The notes: generated from the sequence alone by a model not told the origin. A stretch of 64,000 nt of DNA from an uncultured Phascolarctobacterium sp. (GCA_947629685.1 CANREP010000002.1:1-64000); one strand, 5' to 3'. Positions 1-9,015 are shown, counted from the first letter of the stretch. A program made the numbers and translations.

Positions 1-1506
1 ATGATTGAAGTGATGGCAGATGAAATCGAAGTATTGAATTCTGCAAAGACTCCGCCGTTCTACATCCAAGACAATATTGATACTGATGAAAACCTGCGTC
101 TGAAATATCGTTATCTTGACCTGCGCCGTCCTGAAATGCAGCGCAATCTGATTCTGCGTCATAAAGTTACCAAACTGATGCGTGATTACCTTGACAGCAG
201 AGATTTTCTGGAAATTGAAACTCCTATGCTGACCAAGAGTACCCCGGAAGGCGCGCGCGACTATCTTGTTCCCAGCCGTGTAAATTCTGGTAAATTCTAT
301 GCTTTACCACAGTCTCCGCAGATTTTTAAACAGCTGCTGATGGTTGCCGGTATGGAAAGATATTTCCAGATTGCCCGTTGCTTCCGTGACGAAGACCTGC
401 GTGCTGACCGTCAGCCTGAATTCACCCAGCTGGATATGGAAATGTCCTTTATGGAAGTTGATGAAATCCTGGAGCTGATGGAAGGCCTTATTGCTTATAT
501 TTTTGAAGGTGCGCTGGGCAAGAAGATTCAGATTCCGTTCCAACGTCTGACCTGGGATGAAGCTATGGATCGTTACGGCAGCGATAAGCCTGACCTGCGT
601 TTTGGCATGGAACTGATTAACATGGTTGATGCAGTAAAAGATTCTGATTTCAAGGTATTCAATACCATTATTGAAAACGGCGGTATTGTAAAAGCCATCA
701 ATGTTAAAGGTTATGCCGCTATCCCGCGCCGTGAACTGGACGGGCTGGTTGATTTCGTTGGTATTTATGGCGCTAAAGGTCTTGCATGGATGCAGATTCA
801 GGAAGACGGCAGCGTAAAATCTCCTATTGCTAAATTCTTCAGTGAAGCACATCTGGCAAATATCCTGCAAACTGCTGCAGCTGAACCTGGCGATCTGCTG
901 CTGTTTGTAGCAGATAAACCGTCCGTTGTTGCCCAGGCTTTGGGCGCTCTGCGTATTGAAATGGCAAAACGCCGCGACCTCATTGACCATGATGCCCTGG
1001 CCTTTACTTGGGTAGTTGATTTCCCCATGTTCGAGTATGATGAAGAAGAAAAACGCTATGTTGCCATGCATCATCCGTTTACCGCACCTCGAGACGAAGA
1101 CCTGCCTTTGCTGCAAACTGACCCGGGCAAGGTTTACGCTAAAGCTTATGATATGGTACTCAACGGTACTGAAATCGGCGGCGGCTCTATCCGTATCCAT
1201 CGCCGTGATGTACAAAAACAGGTATTCTCCGCAATCGGTCTTACTGACGAACAGGCTGCGGAAAAATTCGGCTTCATGATGAATGCGTTTGAGTATGGCG
1301 CTCCGCCGCACGGAGGACTGGCGTTTGGTCTGGATCGTTTGATTATGATCATGGCTCAGCGTGATTCTATCCGCGACGTTATTGCTTTCCCGAAAACTCA
1401 GAGCGCAGCCTGCCTTATGACTCAGGCTCCGAATGATGTAGACGAGAAACAACTGCGTGAGCTGCATATCAGAACCAGCCTGCTGAGCAAAAAAGAAAAC
1501 AAATAA
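1..1506 (+). CDS. aspS: aspartyl-tRNA synthetase, 5' partial
   Basis: Class II aminoacyl-tRNA synthetase that charges tRNA-Asp (or Asp and Asn, if non-discriminating). The window opens inside the gene: the first visible residues correspond to the end of the N-terminal OB-fold, so roughly 90 residues are missing and the ATG at position 1 is probably internal. Visible are the motif 2 region [16 protein letters not shown], the bacterial GAD insertion in the middle, and motif 3 [11 protein letters not shown] near the C-terminus. The gene ends in a strong hairpin terminator and is followed by 6S RNA and tcdA, the same order as in Bacillus subtilis. The family assignment is certain; tRNA specificity cannot be read here. 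Confidence 0.97.
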   Translation: MIEVMADEIEVLNSAKTPPFYIQDNIDTDENLRLKYRYLDLRRPEMQRNLILRHKVTKLMRDYLDSRDFLEIETPMLTKSTPEGARDYLVPSRVNSGKFYALPQSPQIFKQLLMVAGMERYFQIARCFRDEDLRADRQPEFTQLDMEMSFMEVDEILELMEGLIAYIFEGALGKKIQIPFQRLTWDEAMDRYGSDKPDLRFGMELINMVDAVKDSDFKVFNTIIENGGIVKAINVKGYAAIPRRELDGLVDFVGIYGAKGLAWMQIQEDGSVKSPIAKFFSEAHLANILQTAAAEPGDLLLFVADKPSVVAQALGALRIEMAKRRDLIDHDALAFTWVVDFPMFEYDEEEKRYVAMHHPFTAPRDEDLPLLQTDPGKVYAKAYDMVLNGTEIGGGSIRIHRRDVQKQVFSAIGLTDEQAAEKFGFMMNAFEYGAPPHGGLAFGLDRLIMIMAQRDSIRDVIAFPKTQSAACLMTQAPNDVDEKQLRELHIRTSLLSKKENK

Positions 1507-1522
1507 TTTTGAAAAAATAAGG

Positions 1523-1551
1523 CGGAAGCGTTGAAAAACGCTTCCGTTTTT
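1523..1551 (+). terminator. Rho-independent terminator of aspS
   Basis: A 9-bp stem (cggaagcgt / acgcttccg) with a 6-nt loop is followed by five T residues, 17 nt after the aspS stop. Confidence 0.9.
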
Positions 1552-1559
1552 GTTATTAT
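1531..1559 (+). promoter_or_regulatory. candidate sigma-A promoter for the 6S RNA region
   Basis: TTGAAA (1531-1536), a 17-nt spacer and TATTAT (1554-1559). The -35 overlaps the aspS terminator. A second -10-like TATAAA at 1583-1588 lies closer to the predicted 6S 5' end but has no good -35. Which one is used cannot be decided from sequence. Confidence 0.4.
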
Positions 1560-1590
1560 AAGAATGTCAAATAAAACTGTTGTATAAACA

Positions 1591-1784
1591 AACTATCGCC
1601 CTGCGATGTACGTTACTTTGCTCCACAGGTTTTGAGCCAACACTCTTACCTAGGGAGCCTGATACTCTTCCTATTTGAAAACACGCCTCCTTTGAGTGGA
1701 CGTTTGAGAGAGGAAGGAAGGCACCCACCTGCACATGCAGGTTCAAAACATGGAGCTGGACGGCATTGTGGGGATTAGTTTTTT
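1591..1784 (+). ncRNA. ssrS: 6S RNA
   Basis: This stretch of about 190 nt without a gene folds as a long rod. The closing stem pairs AACTA and CCCTGCGATG (1591-1608) with the 3' segment 1762-1780. A second helix pairs GCTCCA (1620-1625) with TGGAGC (1751-1756) and GTTTTGAGCC (1629-1638) with GGTTCAAAAC (1740-1749). CTTCCT and AGGAAG pair further in. The closing stem ends in a run of T (1779-1784), which can serve as the terminator. Known: 6S RNA mimics an open promoter and binds housekeeping RNA polymerase, and in Bacillus one copy (bsrA) lies between aspS and the tcdA homologue, as here. Exact ends are estimates. Confidence 0.85.
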
Positions 1785-1794
1785 AGGAGTGTAA

Positions 1795-2481
1795 ATGGAT
1801 TTATCCAGAGTAAGATATGTAATCGGGGCGGAGGCTGTCGAGATATTGGGACAGGCGCATGTGGCAGTCGCCGGGCTTGGCGGTGTAGGTTCATATGTAG
1901 CCGAGGCGCTGGCCAGGAGCGGTGTTGGCTGTCTGACCTTGATTGATGCCGATGTTGTGGAAGCCAGTAATATCAACCGGCAGCTGCCAGCGCTGCAGTC
2001 CACTATGGGGCGCTATAAAACGGAGGTCACTGCAGCGAGAATCAACGATATCAATCCACGGTGCCAGATAAATCTGTACAGTGATTTTTACCGGCCAGGA
2101 AGCTTTGAACGATTTTTTCCTGCTAAAGTAGACTTCGTAGCTGACGCTATCGATTCTACAGCTTCTAAAATAGACTTACTGTGTGAGTGTTACCAAAGGA
2201 AGATACCAGTTATATCTTCGATGGGGACAGGAAATAAACTGGAGCCGGATAAGTTATTACTTGCGGATATCAGTAAGACGCATACCTGCCCTTTAGCCAA
2301 GACAGTAAGAAAACAGCTGCGGCAGGCGAGAATAGAAAAAGGTATCATGACAGTTTTCTCACAGGAAAATCCTGTTTATGCCTCTAAAGAGGCCGTGCCG
2401 GGCAGTATGATCTTTGTGCCTGCCAGCGCGGGACTGCTGATGGCGTCTTATATTGTCCGCAAATTGATCGGCAGGGTTTGA
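1795..2481 (+). CDS. tcdA: tRNA threonylcarbamoyladenosine dehydratase (TcdA/CsdL)
   Basis: E1-like (ThiF/MoeB fold) ATP-dependent enzyme that cyclises t6A37 of ANN-decoding tRNAs to ct6A. The Rossmann nucleotide loop GLGGVGS is at residues 27-33, followed by the acidic DAD (51-53), the NINRQ motif (about 59-63) and the conserved lysine in MGRYKTE (75). At 228 residues it is slightly shorter than the E. coli enzyme. The start ATG has AGGAGT 4 nt upstream, immediately after the 6S terminator. The next gene is rarA, as in other Firmicutes. A generic ThiF paralogue is possible but less likely given the context. Confidence 0.9.
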   Translation: MDLSRVRYVIGAEAVEILGQAHVAVAGLGGVGSYVAEALARSGVGCLTLIDADVVEASNINRQLPALQSTMGRYKTEVTAARINDINPRCQINLYSDFYRPGSFERFFPAKVDFVADAIDSTASKIDLLCECYQRKIPVISSMGTGNKLEPDKLLLADISKTHTCPLAKTVRKQLRQARIEKGIMTVFSQENPVYASKEAVPGSMIFVPASAGLLMASYIVRKLIGRV

Positions 2482-2490
2482 TGATATGCA

Positions 2491-2514
2491 ACCGTCTGTA
2501 AAGACGGTTTTTTT
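2491..2514 (+). terminator. terminator after tcdA
   Basis: 7-bp stem ACCGTCT / AGACGGT with a GTAA loop and seven T residues. It lies inside the open frame upstream of rarA, which argues against rarA starting before it. Confidence 0.85.
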
Positions 2515-2554
2515 ATACAGAAAATGTGTGGTAGAAAAATTAGATGGAGGAAGT

Positions 2555-3844
2555 ATGGAAAGCTTATTTAGCGGAGGCGGTTATGTCCATAAACCTTTAG
2601 CGGACAGGATGCGTCCCCAGAAGCTGAGTGATTTTGTCGGGCAGGAAAATGCTGTAGGCAGCGGCAGTCCTCTGCGCAGGATGATCGAAAGAGATATGCT
2701 GCAGTCGGTATTGTTTTACGGTCCGCCAGGTACCGGCAAGACTACTTTGGCGCGAGTGATAGCTAACATGACGGGAGAGCAGTTTGTCGCGGTAAACGCT
2801 GTTTCTTCCGGTGTGCCGGAATTAAGAAAACTGATTGCCAAAGCGCAGGAGCTGCAGCGCAGCGGGTTGGGCAGGACTATTGTCTTCATCGACGAAATTC
2901 ACCGTTTTAATAAAGCGCAGCAGGATGTTTTGCTGCCGTATGTGGAAAACGGTACTATCATCCTGATAGGAGCTACAACGGAAAATCCTTTTTTTGAAAT
3001 CAATTCGCCGTTGCTGTCACGTATGAAAGTTATAAGGCTGGAGAAACTGCAGCCTGCGCATATTAAAAAGATACTGCAGCGGGCTGTCGGCGACAGAGAG
3101 AGAGGATACGGAGGTAGTTTCAGCGTTGACGATGAGGTGCTGGATATCTTAGCTGATTTTGCAGCCGGAGATGCCAGAAGCGCGCTGAATCTGCTGGAAC
3201 AGGCGGAATTCATGCTACCGGAAAGCGGAGCAAGACATTTGACGGTAGAAGTGCTGCGCAGCGTTATCGGTACAGCCATACAGCGTTATGATAAAAAAGG
3301 CGATCAGCATTATGATATAATTTCAGCCTTTATTAAGAGTATGCGGGGCAGTGATGTGGATGCCGCTTTGCACTATCTGGCCAGAATGATTGCCGGCGGT
3401 GAAGACTTACGCTTTATCGCGCGCCGTATTGTTATCTGTGCTGCAGAAGATGTGGGACTGGCTGATCCCAATGCGCTCGTAGTGGCGAATGCGGCGGCAC
3501 AGGCAGCTGATTTTGTTGGTTTTCCCGAAGCACAGATACCTTTGGCGGAGGCGGTTTGTTACATTGCCAAAGCTCCTAAGAGCAATACGGCTTATATGGG
3601 CATTGCAAAGGCCTTGAGTGATGTAAAAAACAAAAATTGCGGCAGCGTACCTAAGCATCTGCGGGACGCTCATTATCCGGGAGCCAAGGCATTAGGGCAT
3701 GGCTTGGATTACAAATATCCGCATAACTACCCGGGCGGCTGGGTAAAACAGCAGTATCTGCCGGACGAGCTGACTGGCGCTTGTTATTATCAGCCGTCAG
3801 GCAACGGTCATGATGTTGACAGGAGCAGAAATCAGAAAGATTGA
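2555..3844 (+). CDS. rarA: replication-associated recombination protein A (MgsA/RarA AAA+ ATPase)
   Basis: Clamp-loader-like AAA+ ATPase acting at stalled replication forks. Residues 56-64 are the Walker A GPPGTGKTT and 109-115 the Walker B with DEIH. The C-terminal half carries the MgsA tetramerisation domain (AYMGIAKAL, PKHLRDAHYPGAK). Length 429 residues is typical. The frame is open back to 2486, but that stretch spans the tcdA terminator. The ATG at 2555 has GGAGG 4 nt upstream and begins like the family (MESLF). Confidence 0.96.
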   Translation: MESLFSGGGYVHKPLADRMRPQKLSDFVGQENAVGSGSPLRRMIERDMLQSVLFYGPPGTGKTTLARVIANMTGEQFVAVNAVSSGVPELRKLIAKAQELQRSGLGRTIVFIDEIHRFNKAQQDVLLPYVENGTIILIGATTENPFFEINSPLLSRMKVIRLEKLQPAHIKKILQRAVGDRERGYGGSFSVDDEVLDILADFAAGDARSALNLLEQAEFMLPESGARHLTVEVLRSVIGTAIQRYDKKGDQHYDIISAFIKSMRGSDVDAALHYLARMIAGGEDLRFIARRIVICAAEDVGLADPNALVVANAAAQAADFVGFPEAQIPLAEAVCYIAKAPKSNTAYMGIAKALSDVKNKNCGSVPKHLRDAHYPGAKALGHGLDYKYPHNYPGGWVKQQYLPDELTGACYYQPSGNGHDVDRSRNQKD

Positions 3845-3880
3845 ACCTCCTTGTTTTGCGATAAGAAAACGTTGTACGAT

Positions 3881-3909
3881 TTGACTTTCAGAAGTAAAAA
3901 TTATATAAT
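3881..3909 (+). promoter_or_regulatory. sigma-A promoter of alaS
   Basis: TTGACT (3881-3886), a 17-nt spacer and a perfect TATAAT (3904-3909). Transcription should begin near 3916, giving a leader of about 80 nt before alaS. Confidence 0.85.
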
Positions 3910-3935
3910 TTTTTTATATGTAATCAGAATATTTA

Positions 3936-3964
3936 GGCAAGCTGTCTGACCGGGACGGCTTCCC
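3936..3964 (+). promoter_or_regulatory. hairpin in the alaS leader
   Basis: AAGCTGTC (3939-3946) pairs with GACGGCTT (3954-3961), an 8-bp stem extendable by GG/CC, and ends about 20 nt before the alaS ribosome-binding site. No U-run follows, so it is not a terminator, and no T-box features are visible. Its function is unknown. Confidence 0.4.
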
Positions 3965-3997
3965 AAATAAATTTGTTTGAAGGAGAGAATGAAATTT

Positions 3998-6622
3998 ATG
4001 AAATATATGACCGGCAATGAGATTCGGGAAAAGTTTCTTAAATTTTTCCAGGATCGTGGGCATTTAATGCTGCCCAGTGCTTCACTGATTCCGCAGGACG
4101 ATCCTACTTTGTTGATTATCGGTGCAGGTATGGCGCCGTTTAAACCGTTTTTTACCGGCAAGATGAAACCGCCGTCTCCGCGTATTACTACTTGTCAGAA
4201 ATGTGTGCGTACCGGCGATATTGAAAATGTAGGCCGCACTGCGCGCCATCATACTTATTTTGAAATGCTCGGTAACTTTTCTTTTGGCGACTATTTCAAG
4301 AAAGAAGTAATTCCCTGGAGCTGGGAATTTATTACCAAAGAACTCGGCATTCCGGCAGAAAAATTATGGATTACTATTCACACGGAAGATGACGAAGCTT
4401 TTGATATTTGGCATAATGTGGTCGGCGTACCGGCAGAACGCATTGTGCGTCTGGAAGAAAACTTCTGGGAAATCGGCAGCGGCCCCTGCGGTCCGTGTTC
4501 TGAAATCCATGTTGATTTAGGTGAAGAGCGCGGCTGCGGTAAACCTACCTGCGCTGTAGGCTGTGATTGCGACCGTTTCCTGGAAATCTGGAATCTGGTA
4601 TTTACCCAATATAACCAAAACGAAGACGGAACCTATTCTCCGCTGAAAAATAAGAATATCGATACCGGCGCCGGCTTGGAACGTTTGGCTTCTGTAATCC
4701 AGGGCAAGCCTTCTAACTTTGAAACTGACCTTATTTTCCCGATTATCGAATATGCTGCCAAGGTTGCCGGAGTAGAATACGGCAAAGATAAAAAGACCGA
4801 TGTATCTTTGAAAGTTATTGCTGACCATGCCCGCAGCATGACCTTTATGATTGGCGACGGTATCCTTCCTTCTAATGAAGGCCGCGGTTATGTATTGCGC
4901 CGTATCCTGCGCCGTGCTGTTCGTCATGGACGTTTAATCGGCATTAACAGCATGTTCCTTGCTGGCGCTGTAGATGTAGTAATCGGTATGTTCGGTCATA
5001 TCTATACTAATCTGGCTGAAAAACGTGAATACATCCAGAAAGTTATTGAGATGGAAGAAACCAGTTTCCTGCGGACTCTGAAACAGGGAAGTGAGCTGCT
5101 TAACGAAGAAATCGCCAAATTAAAAGCTGCTGGTGAAACCGTATTGGACGGCGCTACTGCTTTTAAACTGAATGATACATTTGGCTTCCCGTGGGAATTA
5201 ACAGCAGAAATTTTGGAAGAACAGGGCCTTACCATGGATAAGGAAGGTTTTGATGCTGCTCTTGAAGTACAGCGTAAAATGGCGCGTGACGCCCGTGATG
5301 ACAAAACCGGACGCCCCGTTATCTATAATACCCGCGGCATCGACATTGCCGGGTTGAAAGTAGATGAAGCTGCCCAAGGCGGCAAGATTGTTAAACTGTA
5401 TCCGGCTCATGATGCCCAGCCTGTAGAAAATGCTGCCGACGGACAAGAAGTTGCCGTTATCTGCGATGTAACAGCTTTCCATGCTGAAGGCGGCGGGCAG
5501 CTTGGTGATATTGGCCACATTATTGCGCCTACCGGCGTAATCGATATTACTGTTACCAAAAAACTGCCGGACGGAGCTACCATCATGGTTGGTACTGTTA
5601 CGGAAGGAACTGTGGCAGTAGGCGATGCCGTTGCTTTTGAAGTTAATACCAACCGTAAAAATGATATTGCCCGTAACCATACTGCAACACATCTGCTGCA
5701 TGCAGCTTTGAAACAGGTATTGGGCACACACGTCAATCAGGCAGGCAGCTATGTTGGTCCTGACCGTCTGCGTTTTGACTTCTCTCATTTCTCTCAGGTA
5801 ACTGAAGAAGAATTGCAGCAGGTAGAAGCGATTGTTAATGAACAAATCCTGGCAGGCAAAAATGTACAGATTGAAGAACTGCCGATAGAGGAAGCAAAAA
5901 AACGTGGCGCTACCGCCTTGTTTGGTGAAAAATACGGCAATATCGTCCATGTAGTAACTGTTCCTTCTTTCTCTATGGAATTCTGCGGCGGCAGCCATGT
6001 TGCCAATACTGCCCAGATTGGTATGTTCAAGATTATTTCCGAAGCAAGCAGCGGCGCCGGTGTGCGTCGTATCGAGGCTGTAACCGGGCATGGAGCAGTT
6101 GCTTATGTCAATGAGACCGAAGCGATGCTTAAAGGGCTGGCGGCTGAGCTGAAGTGCCGTGTGCATGATGTTCCGGCTCGTCTGGAAGCGTTGCAGGCAG
6201 AATTGAAAGCGGCGCAGAAAAAAGCTGACGAACTGGCAGGCGAAATTGCCAAAGCCCAGGTTAGCGATGTTTCCGATAAAGTTCGTGAAATAAAAGGCGT
6301 ACCTGCGCTGGTACAGCAAGTACATGTGGACAGTATTGACGCGCTGAGAAATCTTGGCGACCAGATGCGTGATAAAATTGGCGGCGTTGTCATGCTGGCT
6401 GCTCCGATGGATGGCGGCAAGATCAGCATCCTGACCATGGCTACTAAAGATGCGGTTGCTAAAGGCGCCCATGCAGGCAATATTGTGAAAGCAGTTGCAA
6501 AAATCTGCGGCGGCGGCGGCGGCGGTCGTCCCGATATGGCGCAGGCAGGCGGTAAGGACGCTTCTAAACTGGCAGAAGCGCTGGATGCAGCCTGGGGCAT
6601 TATTGAAGAACAAATAAAATAA
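3998..6622 (+). CDS. alaS: alanyl-tRNA synthetase
   Basis: Class II synthetase charging tRNA-Ala, with proofreading of Ser and Gly. Order of domains: N-terminal catalytic core (TGNEIREKFL, then PSASLIPQDDPTLL), tRNA-binding helices, editing domain with HTATHLLH and the zinc-site CGGSH, a coiled-coil stretch (about 720-760), and the C-Ala domain with a glycine tract CGGGGGGRPDMAQAGG. At 874 residues it is a normal length. The start is ambiguous among TTG 3977, ATG 3989 and ATG 3998. The last has AAGGAGAG at a workable distance and matches the family start MKYMTGNEIR. It has its own promoter and terminator. Confidence 0.97.
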   Translation: MKYMTGNEIREKFLKFFQDRGHLMLPSASLIPQDDPTLLIIGAGMAPFKPFFTGKMKPPSPRITTCQKCVRTGDIENVGRTARHHTYFEMLGNFSFGDYFKKEVIPWSWEFITKELGIPAEKLWITIHTEDDEAFDIWHNVVGVPAERIVRLEENFWEIGSGPCGPCSEIHVDLGEERGCGKPTCAVGCDCDRFLEIWNLVFTQYNQNEDGTYSPLKNKNIDTGAGLERLASVIQGKPSNFETDLIFPIIEYAAKVAGVEYGKDKKTDVSLKVIADHARSMTFMIGDGILPSNEGRGYVLRRILRRAVRHGRLIGINSMFLAGAVDVVIGMFGHIYTNLAEKREYIQKVIEMEETSFLRTLKQGSELLNEEIAKLKAAGETVLDGATAFKLNDTFGFPWELTAEILEEQGLTMDKEGFDAALEVQRKMARDARDDKTGRPVIYNTRGIDIAGLKVDEAAQGGKIVKLYPAHDAQPVENAADGQEVAVICDVTAFHAEGGGQLGDIGHIIAPTGVIDITVTKKLPDGATIMVGTVTEGTVAVGDAVAFEVNTNRKNDIARNHTATHLLHAALKQVLGTHVNQAGSYVGPDRLRFDFSHFSQVTEEELQQVEAIVNEQILAGKNVQIEELPIEEAKKRGATALFGEKYGNIVHVVTVPSFSMEFCGGSHVANTAQIGMFKIISEASSGAGVRRIEAVTGHGAVAYVNETEAMLKGLAAELKCRVHDVPARLEALQAELKAAQKKADELAGEIAKAQVSDVSDKVREIKGVPALVQQVHVDSIDALRNLGDQMRDKIGGVVMLAAPMDGGKISILTMATKDAVAKGAHAGNIVKAVAKICGGGGGGRPDMAQAGGKDASKLAEALDAAWGIIEEQIK

Positions 6623-6630
6623 ACATGTTA

Positions 6631-6654
6631 AAAGGCACTCGTCTGAGTGCCTTT
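6631..6654 (+). terminator. terminator of alaS
   Basis: Ten-bp perfect stem AAAGGCACTC / GAGTGCCTTT with a GTCT loop and a T-rich flank, 8 nt after the stop. Confidence 0.85.
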
Positions 6655-6769
6655 TATTGTATAAATATTGTTAATAATTTGTGTAGTACGCTACATTCTA
6701 TAGCTTTTTGTGTTACAATAAACTTAAAACTTATATTAAGATATTTTAACTTTAAAGGGGGTTATTAAG

Positions 6770-7030
6770 ATGACAGAGATATCGCAGGAGACCATGATGT
6801 TCAGACGTCAGCCGGAGAAAAAAGAAGTTGCCGAAACAATCAGGGAGGTATACGCTGCTCTGGAAGCGAAAGGATATAATCCTGTTGATCAGTTAGCAGG
6901 CTATCTTCTCAGCGGCGACCCTACTTATATTACCAGTTATGACGATGCCAGGACTAAACTGCGCCGTCACGAACGTTATGAACTGATTGAAGAACTGGTA
7001 ATCAGTTATCTGAAAAATATTAAAAAGTAA
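6770..7030 (+). CDS. ireB: IreB family regulatory phosphoprotein (UPF0297)
   Basis: Small 86-residue protein of the IreB family. In Enterococcus faecalis IreB is phosphorylated by the PASTA kinase IreK and modulates cephalosporin resistance. Here the family core [20 protein letters not shown] is clear. The N-terminal segment SQETMMF aligns with the region holding the two phosphorylated threonines of IreB; Thr8 matches one and Ser5 replaces the other. A strong AAAGGGGG precedes the ATG. It is followed by ruvX and DUF1292, the same trio as in Bacillus (yrzL-yrrK-yrzB). A kinase partner is not in the window, so the regulatory role is by homology only. Confidence 0.9.
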   Translation: MTEISQETMMFRRQPEKKEVAETIREVYAALEAKGYNPVDQLAGYLLSGDPTYITSYDDARTKLRRHERYELIEELVISYLKNIKK

Positions 7031-7041
7031 GGAGCAGATAT

Positions 7042-7464
7042 ATGCGAGCAATGTCGTTAGACGTTGGTACGAAGACAATCGGTGTGGCTGCAAGCGACCT
7101 GCTGCTGATGATTGCCGGCGGAGTAGAAACTATCAGGAGGACAAGTCCGCAGAAGGATTTTGAACGTCTTGCTCAGCTTGTTAAAGAGTATGAGGTAGAC
7201 ACTTTGGTGGTAGGCTATCCGAAGAACATGAACGGCTCCGTGGGTGAGCGCGCGCAAATGTGTGAAGGCTTTGCTGAAGAATTGCGGCAGCATTTTCCTG
7301 ATGTAAAAGTGGTATTATGGGATGAAAGACTTTCTACGGTAGCGGCAGAAAAGGTATTGGTAGACGCCGATATGCGCCGTAAAAAACGACGTCAGGTAAT
7401 CGATATGATGGCGGCCGTGGTAATTTTGCAGAACTATCTTGACAGCAGGCAGCTGCGGGGCTGA
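7042..7464 (+). CDS. ruvX: Holliday junction resolvase-like RuvX/YqgF
   Basis: RNase H-fold nuclease of the YqgF family, linked to pre-16S rRNA 5' end maturation and Holliday junction processing. Motifs: SLDVGTKTIGVA (first catalytic Asp, residue 7), VVGYPKNMNGS, and WDERLSTVAAEK. The third acidic residue lies in DMMAAVVILQNYL. Length 140 is typical. It begins 11 nt after ireB with GGAG, so the two are surely cotranscribed. Confidence 0.93.
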   Translation: MRAMSLDVGTKTIGVAASDLLLMIAGGVETIRRTSPQKDFERLAQLVKEYEVDTLVVGYPKNMNGSVGERAQMCEGFAEELRQHFPDVKVVLWDERLSTVAAEKVLVDADMRRKKRRQVIDMMAAVVILQNYLDSRQLRG

Positions 7465-7502
7465 GTAAGCTGCGGATAGAAGCTTCTTAAGCCGTAAATA
7501 AA

Positions 7503-7530
7503 TTGACAGATACTGTGAGCGTATTATAAA
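7503..7530 (+). promoter_or_regulatory. sigma-A promoter of the DUF1292 gene
   Basis: TTGACA (7503-7508), a 16-nt spacer and TATAAA (7525-7530), about 30 nt before the ribosome-binding site. Confidence 0.7.
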
Positions 7531-7564
7531 ATAAGACATACAAATTTATTTAAGGGGTGCCATA

Positions 7565-7921
7565 ATGGAAAAAGACATTCAAAATAAAGATATCGAAGCA
7601 ATGACTGATGAAGAAATGCTGGATAACGTAGTAATTATTACTGACGAAGAGGGAAACGAATCCTATTATGTAGAAGAAATGGTTATTCCCGTAGGTAATA
7701 AGAATTTTGCTATCCTCGTGGGTATCAATGAAGACGAATGCGGCTGTGAAGATGAAGACTGCCATTGTCACGAACATGATGAAGAAGAGGAAAATGTTAT
7801 TATTGCCCGCATTGATTTTGATGAAAACGGCGAACCTGTATATCTTGGACCTACTGATGAAGAATTTGAAGCAGTAAAAGCCGAATACGAAAAAATAGCT
7901 GAATCCTGGGATGAAGAATAA
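7565..7921 (+). CDS. DUF1292 domain protein, acidic
   Basis: A 118-residue, strongly acidic protein of the DUF1292 (YrzB) family, whose function is unknown. The family core is seen in DEEGNESYYVEEMVIPVGNKNF and YLGPTDEEFEAVKAEYEK (in pieces). Between the two halves lies a Cys/His-rich loop, residues 59-71, with C59, C61, C66, H67, C68, H69 and H71, then an acidic run. This could bind metal, but nothing proves it. RBS AAGGGG is 8 nt upstream. It has its own promoter and terminator between ruvX and mltG, as in Bacillus. Confidence 0.85.
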   Translation: MEKDIQNKDIEAMTDEEMLDNVVIITDEEGNESYYVEEMVIPVGNKNFAILVGINEDECGCEDEDCHCHEHDEEEENVIIARIDFDENGEPVYLGPTDEEFEAVKAEYEKIAESWDEE

Positions 7922-7927
7922 TAAAAA

Positions 7928-7955
7928 ATGCCGGACTGAGGTCCGGTATTTTTTT
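7928..7955 (+). terminator. terminator after the DUF1292 gene
   Basis: Stem around CCGGAC / GTCCGG extended by A-T and G-T pairs, followed by T7. It ends about 14 nt before the mltG start. Confidence 0.85.
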
Positions 7956-7968
7956 GCTGGGTAGATAT

Positions 7969-9015
7969 ATGAAAACATTCTTGATGACGCAGATAGAAAA
8001 AATGAAAGCCAATCCCCGGAGTACGGCTGTTGCTATAGTAGTTTTAGCATTGCTTATATTTATCAATACGCTGAGTATCATGGGCAATAATAAGAACTTT
8101 GCGGGAGATGGACACAAACTGGTAACGGTAAGCCAAGGAATGACTGCAGGAGAAATTGCTATGCTGCTGCATGAAGAAAAACTGGTGCAGCATCCAGATA
8201 TCTTTCTTATAGAAGCGCGGTTGAAAGGGTTGGGCAGTAAACTGCAGGCCGGAACCTACAAAATAGAATGCGGTGCCAGCAACGGCGAAATAGTTTCTGT
8301 ATTAGCCAGCGGTAAGATATTGCAGAATATTTTTACTGTTCCTGAAGGATATAATGTAGTCAAGACTGCCAGAAAGCTGGAAGCAGAAGGACTTGGCAAG
8401 GCAGAGAAATTTATTGCTGCAGCCAGAGATTATACTCCGTATGGATATATGCAGACAGATAATCCCTATGTCATCTTCAAGGCGGAAGGATTTCTGTTTC
8501 CTGCTACATATGAAATACCGGTAAAAGCAACAGAAACAGAAATACTGCAGCTCATGGTCAAACAGTTTGATGAGGAAATGCGCCGGGGCGGTGTTATCCA
8601 AGCTACAGAAGAAGCTGGCCTGAAATTACGTGATGTGGTAAATTTAGCTGCCATGGTAGAGTTGGAAGCCGTATTCCCCGAGGAGCAGCCGCGTATTGCC
8701 GGTGTGTTCCTCAAGCGGTTGGATATAGGTATGCCTATTCAGTCAGATACCACAATTCAGTATATACTGGGAGCTCAGAAAGAAATAATAACCTTTAAAG
8801 ATACGGAAATAAACAATCCTTATAATACTTATCAGAATATGGGCCTGCCTCCCGGACCTATTGCCAGCCCTGGAATGAGCGCTATCAAGGCCGTTTTGTC
8901 GCCGGAAAAGACTGATTATTTATATTTTGTAGCAGAAAAAGACGGACATCATCATTTTTCTAAAACTTATGATGAACATTTGCAAGCGATAGAAAAAATA
9001 CATGGAGAAAATTAA
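7969..9015 (+). CDS. mltG: endolytic murein transglycosylase MltG
   Basis: Membrane-anchored lytic transglycosylase that cuts nascent glycan strands and limits their length. One N-terminal membrane segment (about residues 19-37) is followed by a LysM-like subdomain and the YceG catalytic domain. The catalytic glutamate is E231 in AAMVELEA, and the family motif QSDTTIQYILG follows. Length is 348 residues. The frame is open back to a TTG at 7954 inside the preceding terminator. The ATG at 7969 is preferred although its ribosome-binding site is poor. It directly abuts the U32 gene. Confidence 0.94.
   Translation: MKTFLMTQIEKMKANPRSTAVAIVVLALLIFINTLSIMGNNKNFAGDGHKLVTVSQGMTAGEIAMLLHEEKLVQHPDIFLIEARLKGLGSKLQAGTYKIECGASNGEIVSVLASGKILQNIFTVPEGYNVVKTARKLEAEGLGKAEKFIAAARDYTPYGYMQTDNPYVIFKAEGFLFPATYEIPVKATETEILQLMVKQFDEEMRRGGVIQATEEAGLKLRDVVNLAAMVELEAVFPEEQPRIAGVFLKRLDIGMPIQSDTTIQYILGAQKEIITFKDTEINNPYNTYQNMGLPPGPIASPGMSAIKAVLSPEKTDYLYFVAEKDGHHHFSKTYDEHLQAIEKIHGEN

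Noticed and set aside
304-1467. Long open frame antisense to aspS, with similar long antisense frames opposite alaS (5198-6613), dxs (17834-18688), the EF-G paralogue (24283-25374) and tkt (26513-27601)
   Set aside because: They lie wholly inside conserved genes, have no recognisable domains and arise from the codon bias of the true strand.
2486-2554. N-terminal extension of RarA
   Set aside because: It would span the tcdA terminator hairpin, and the family start with an RBS occurs at 2555.
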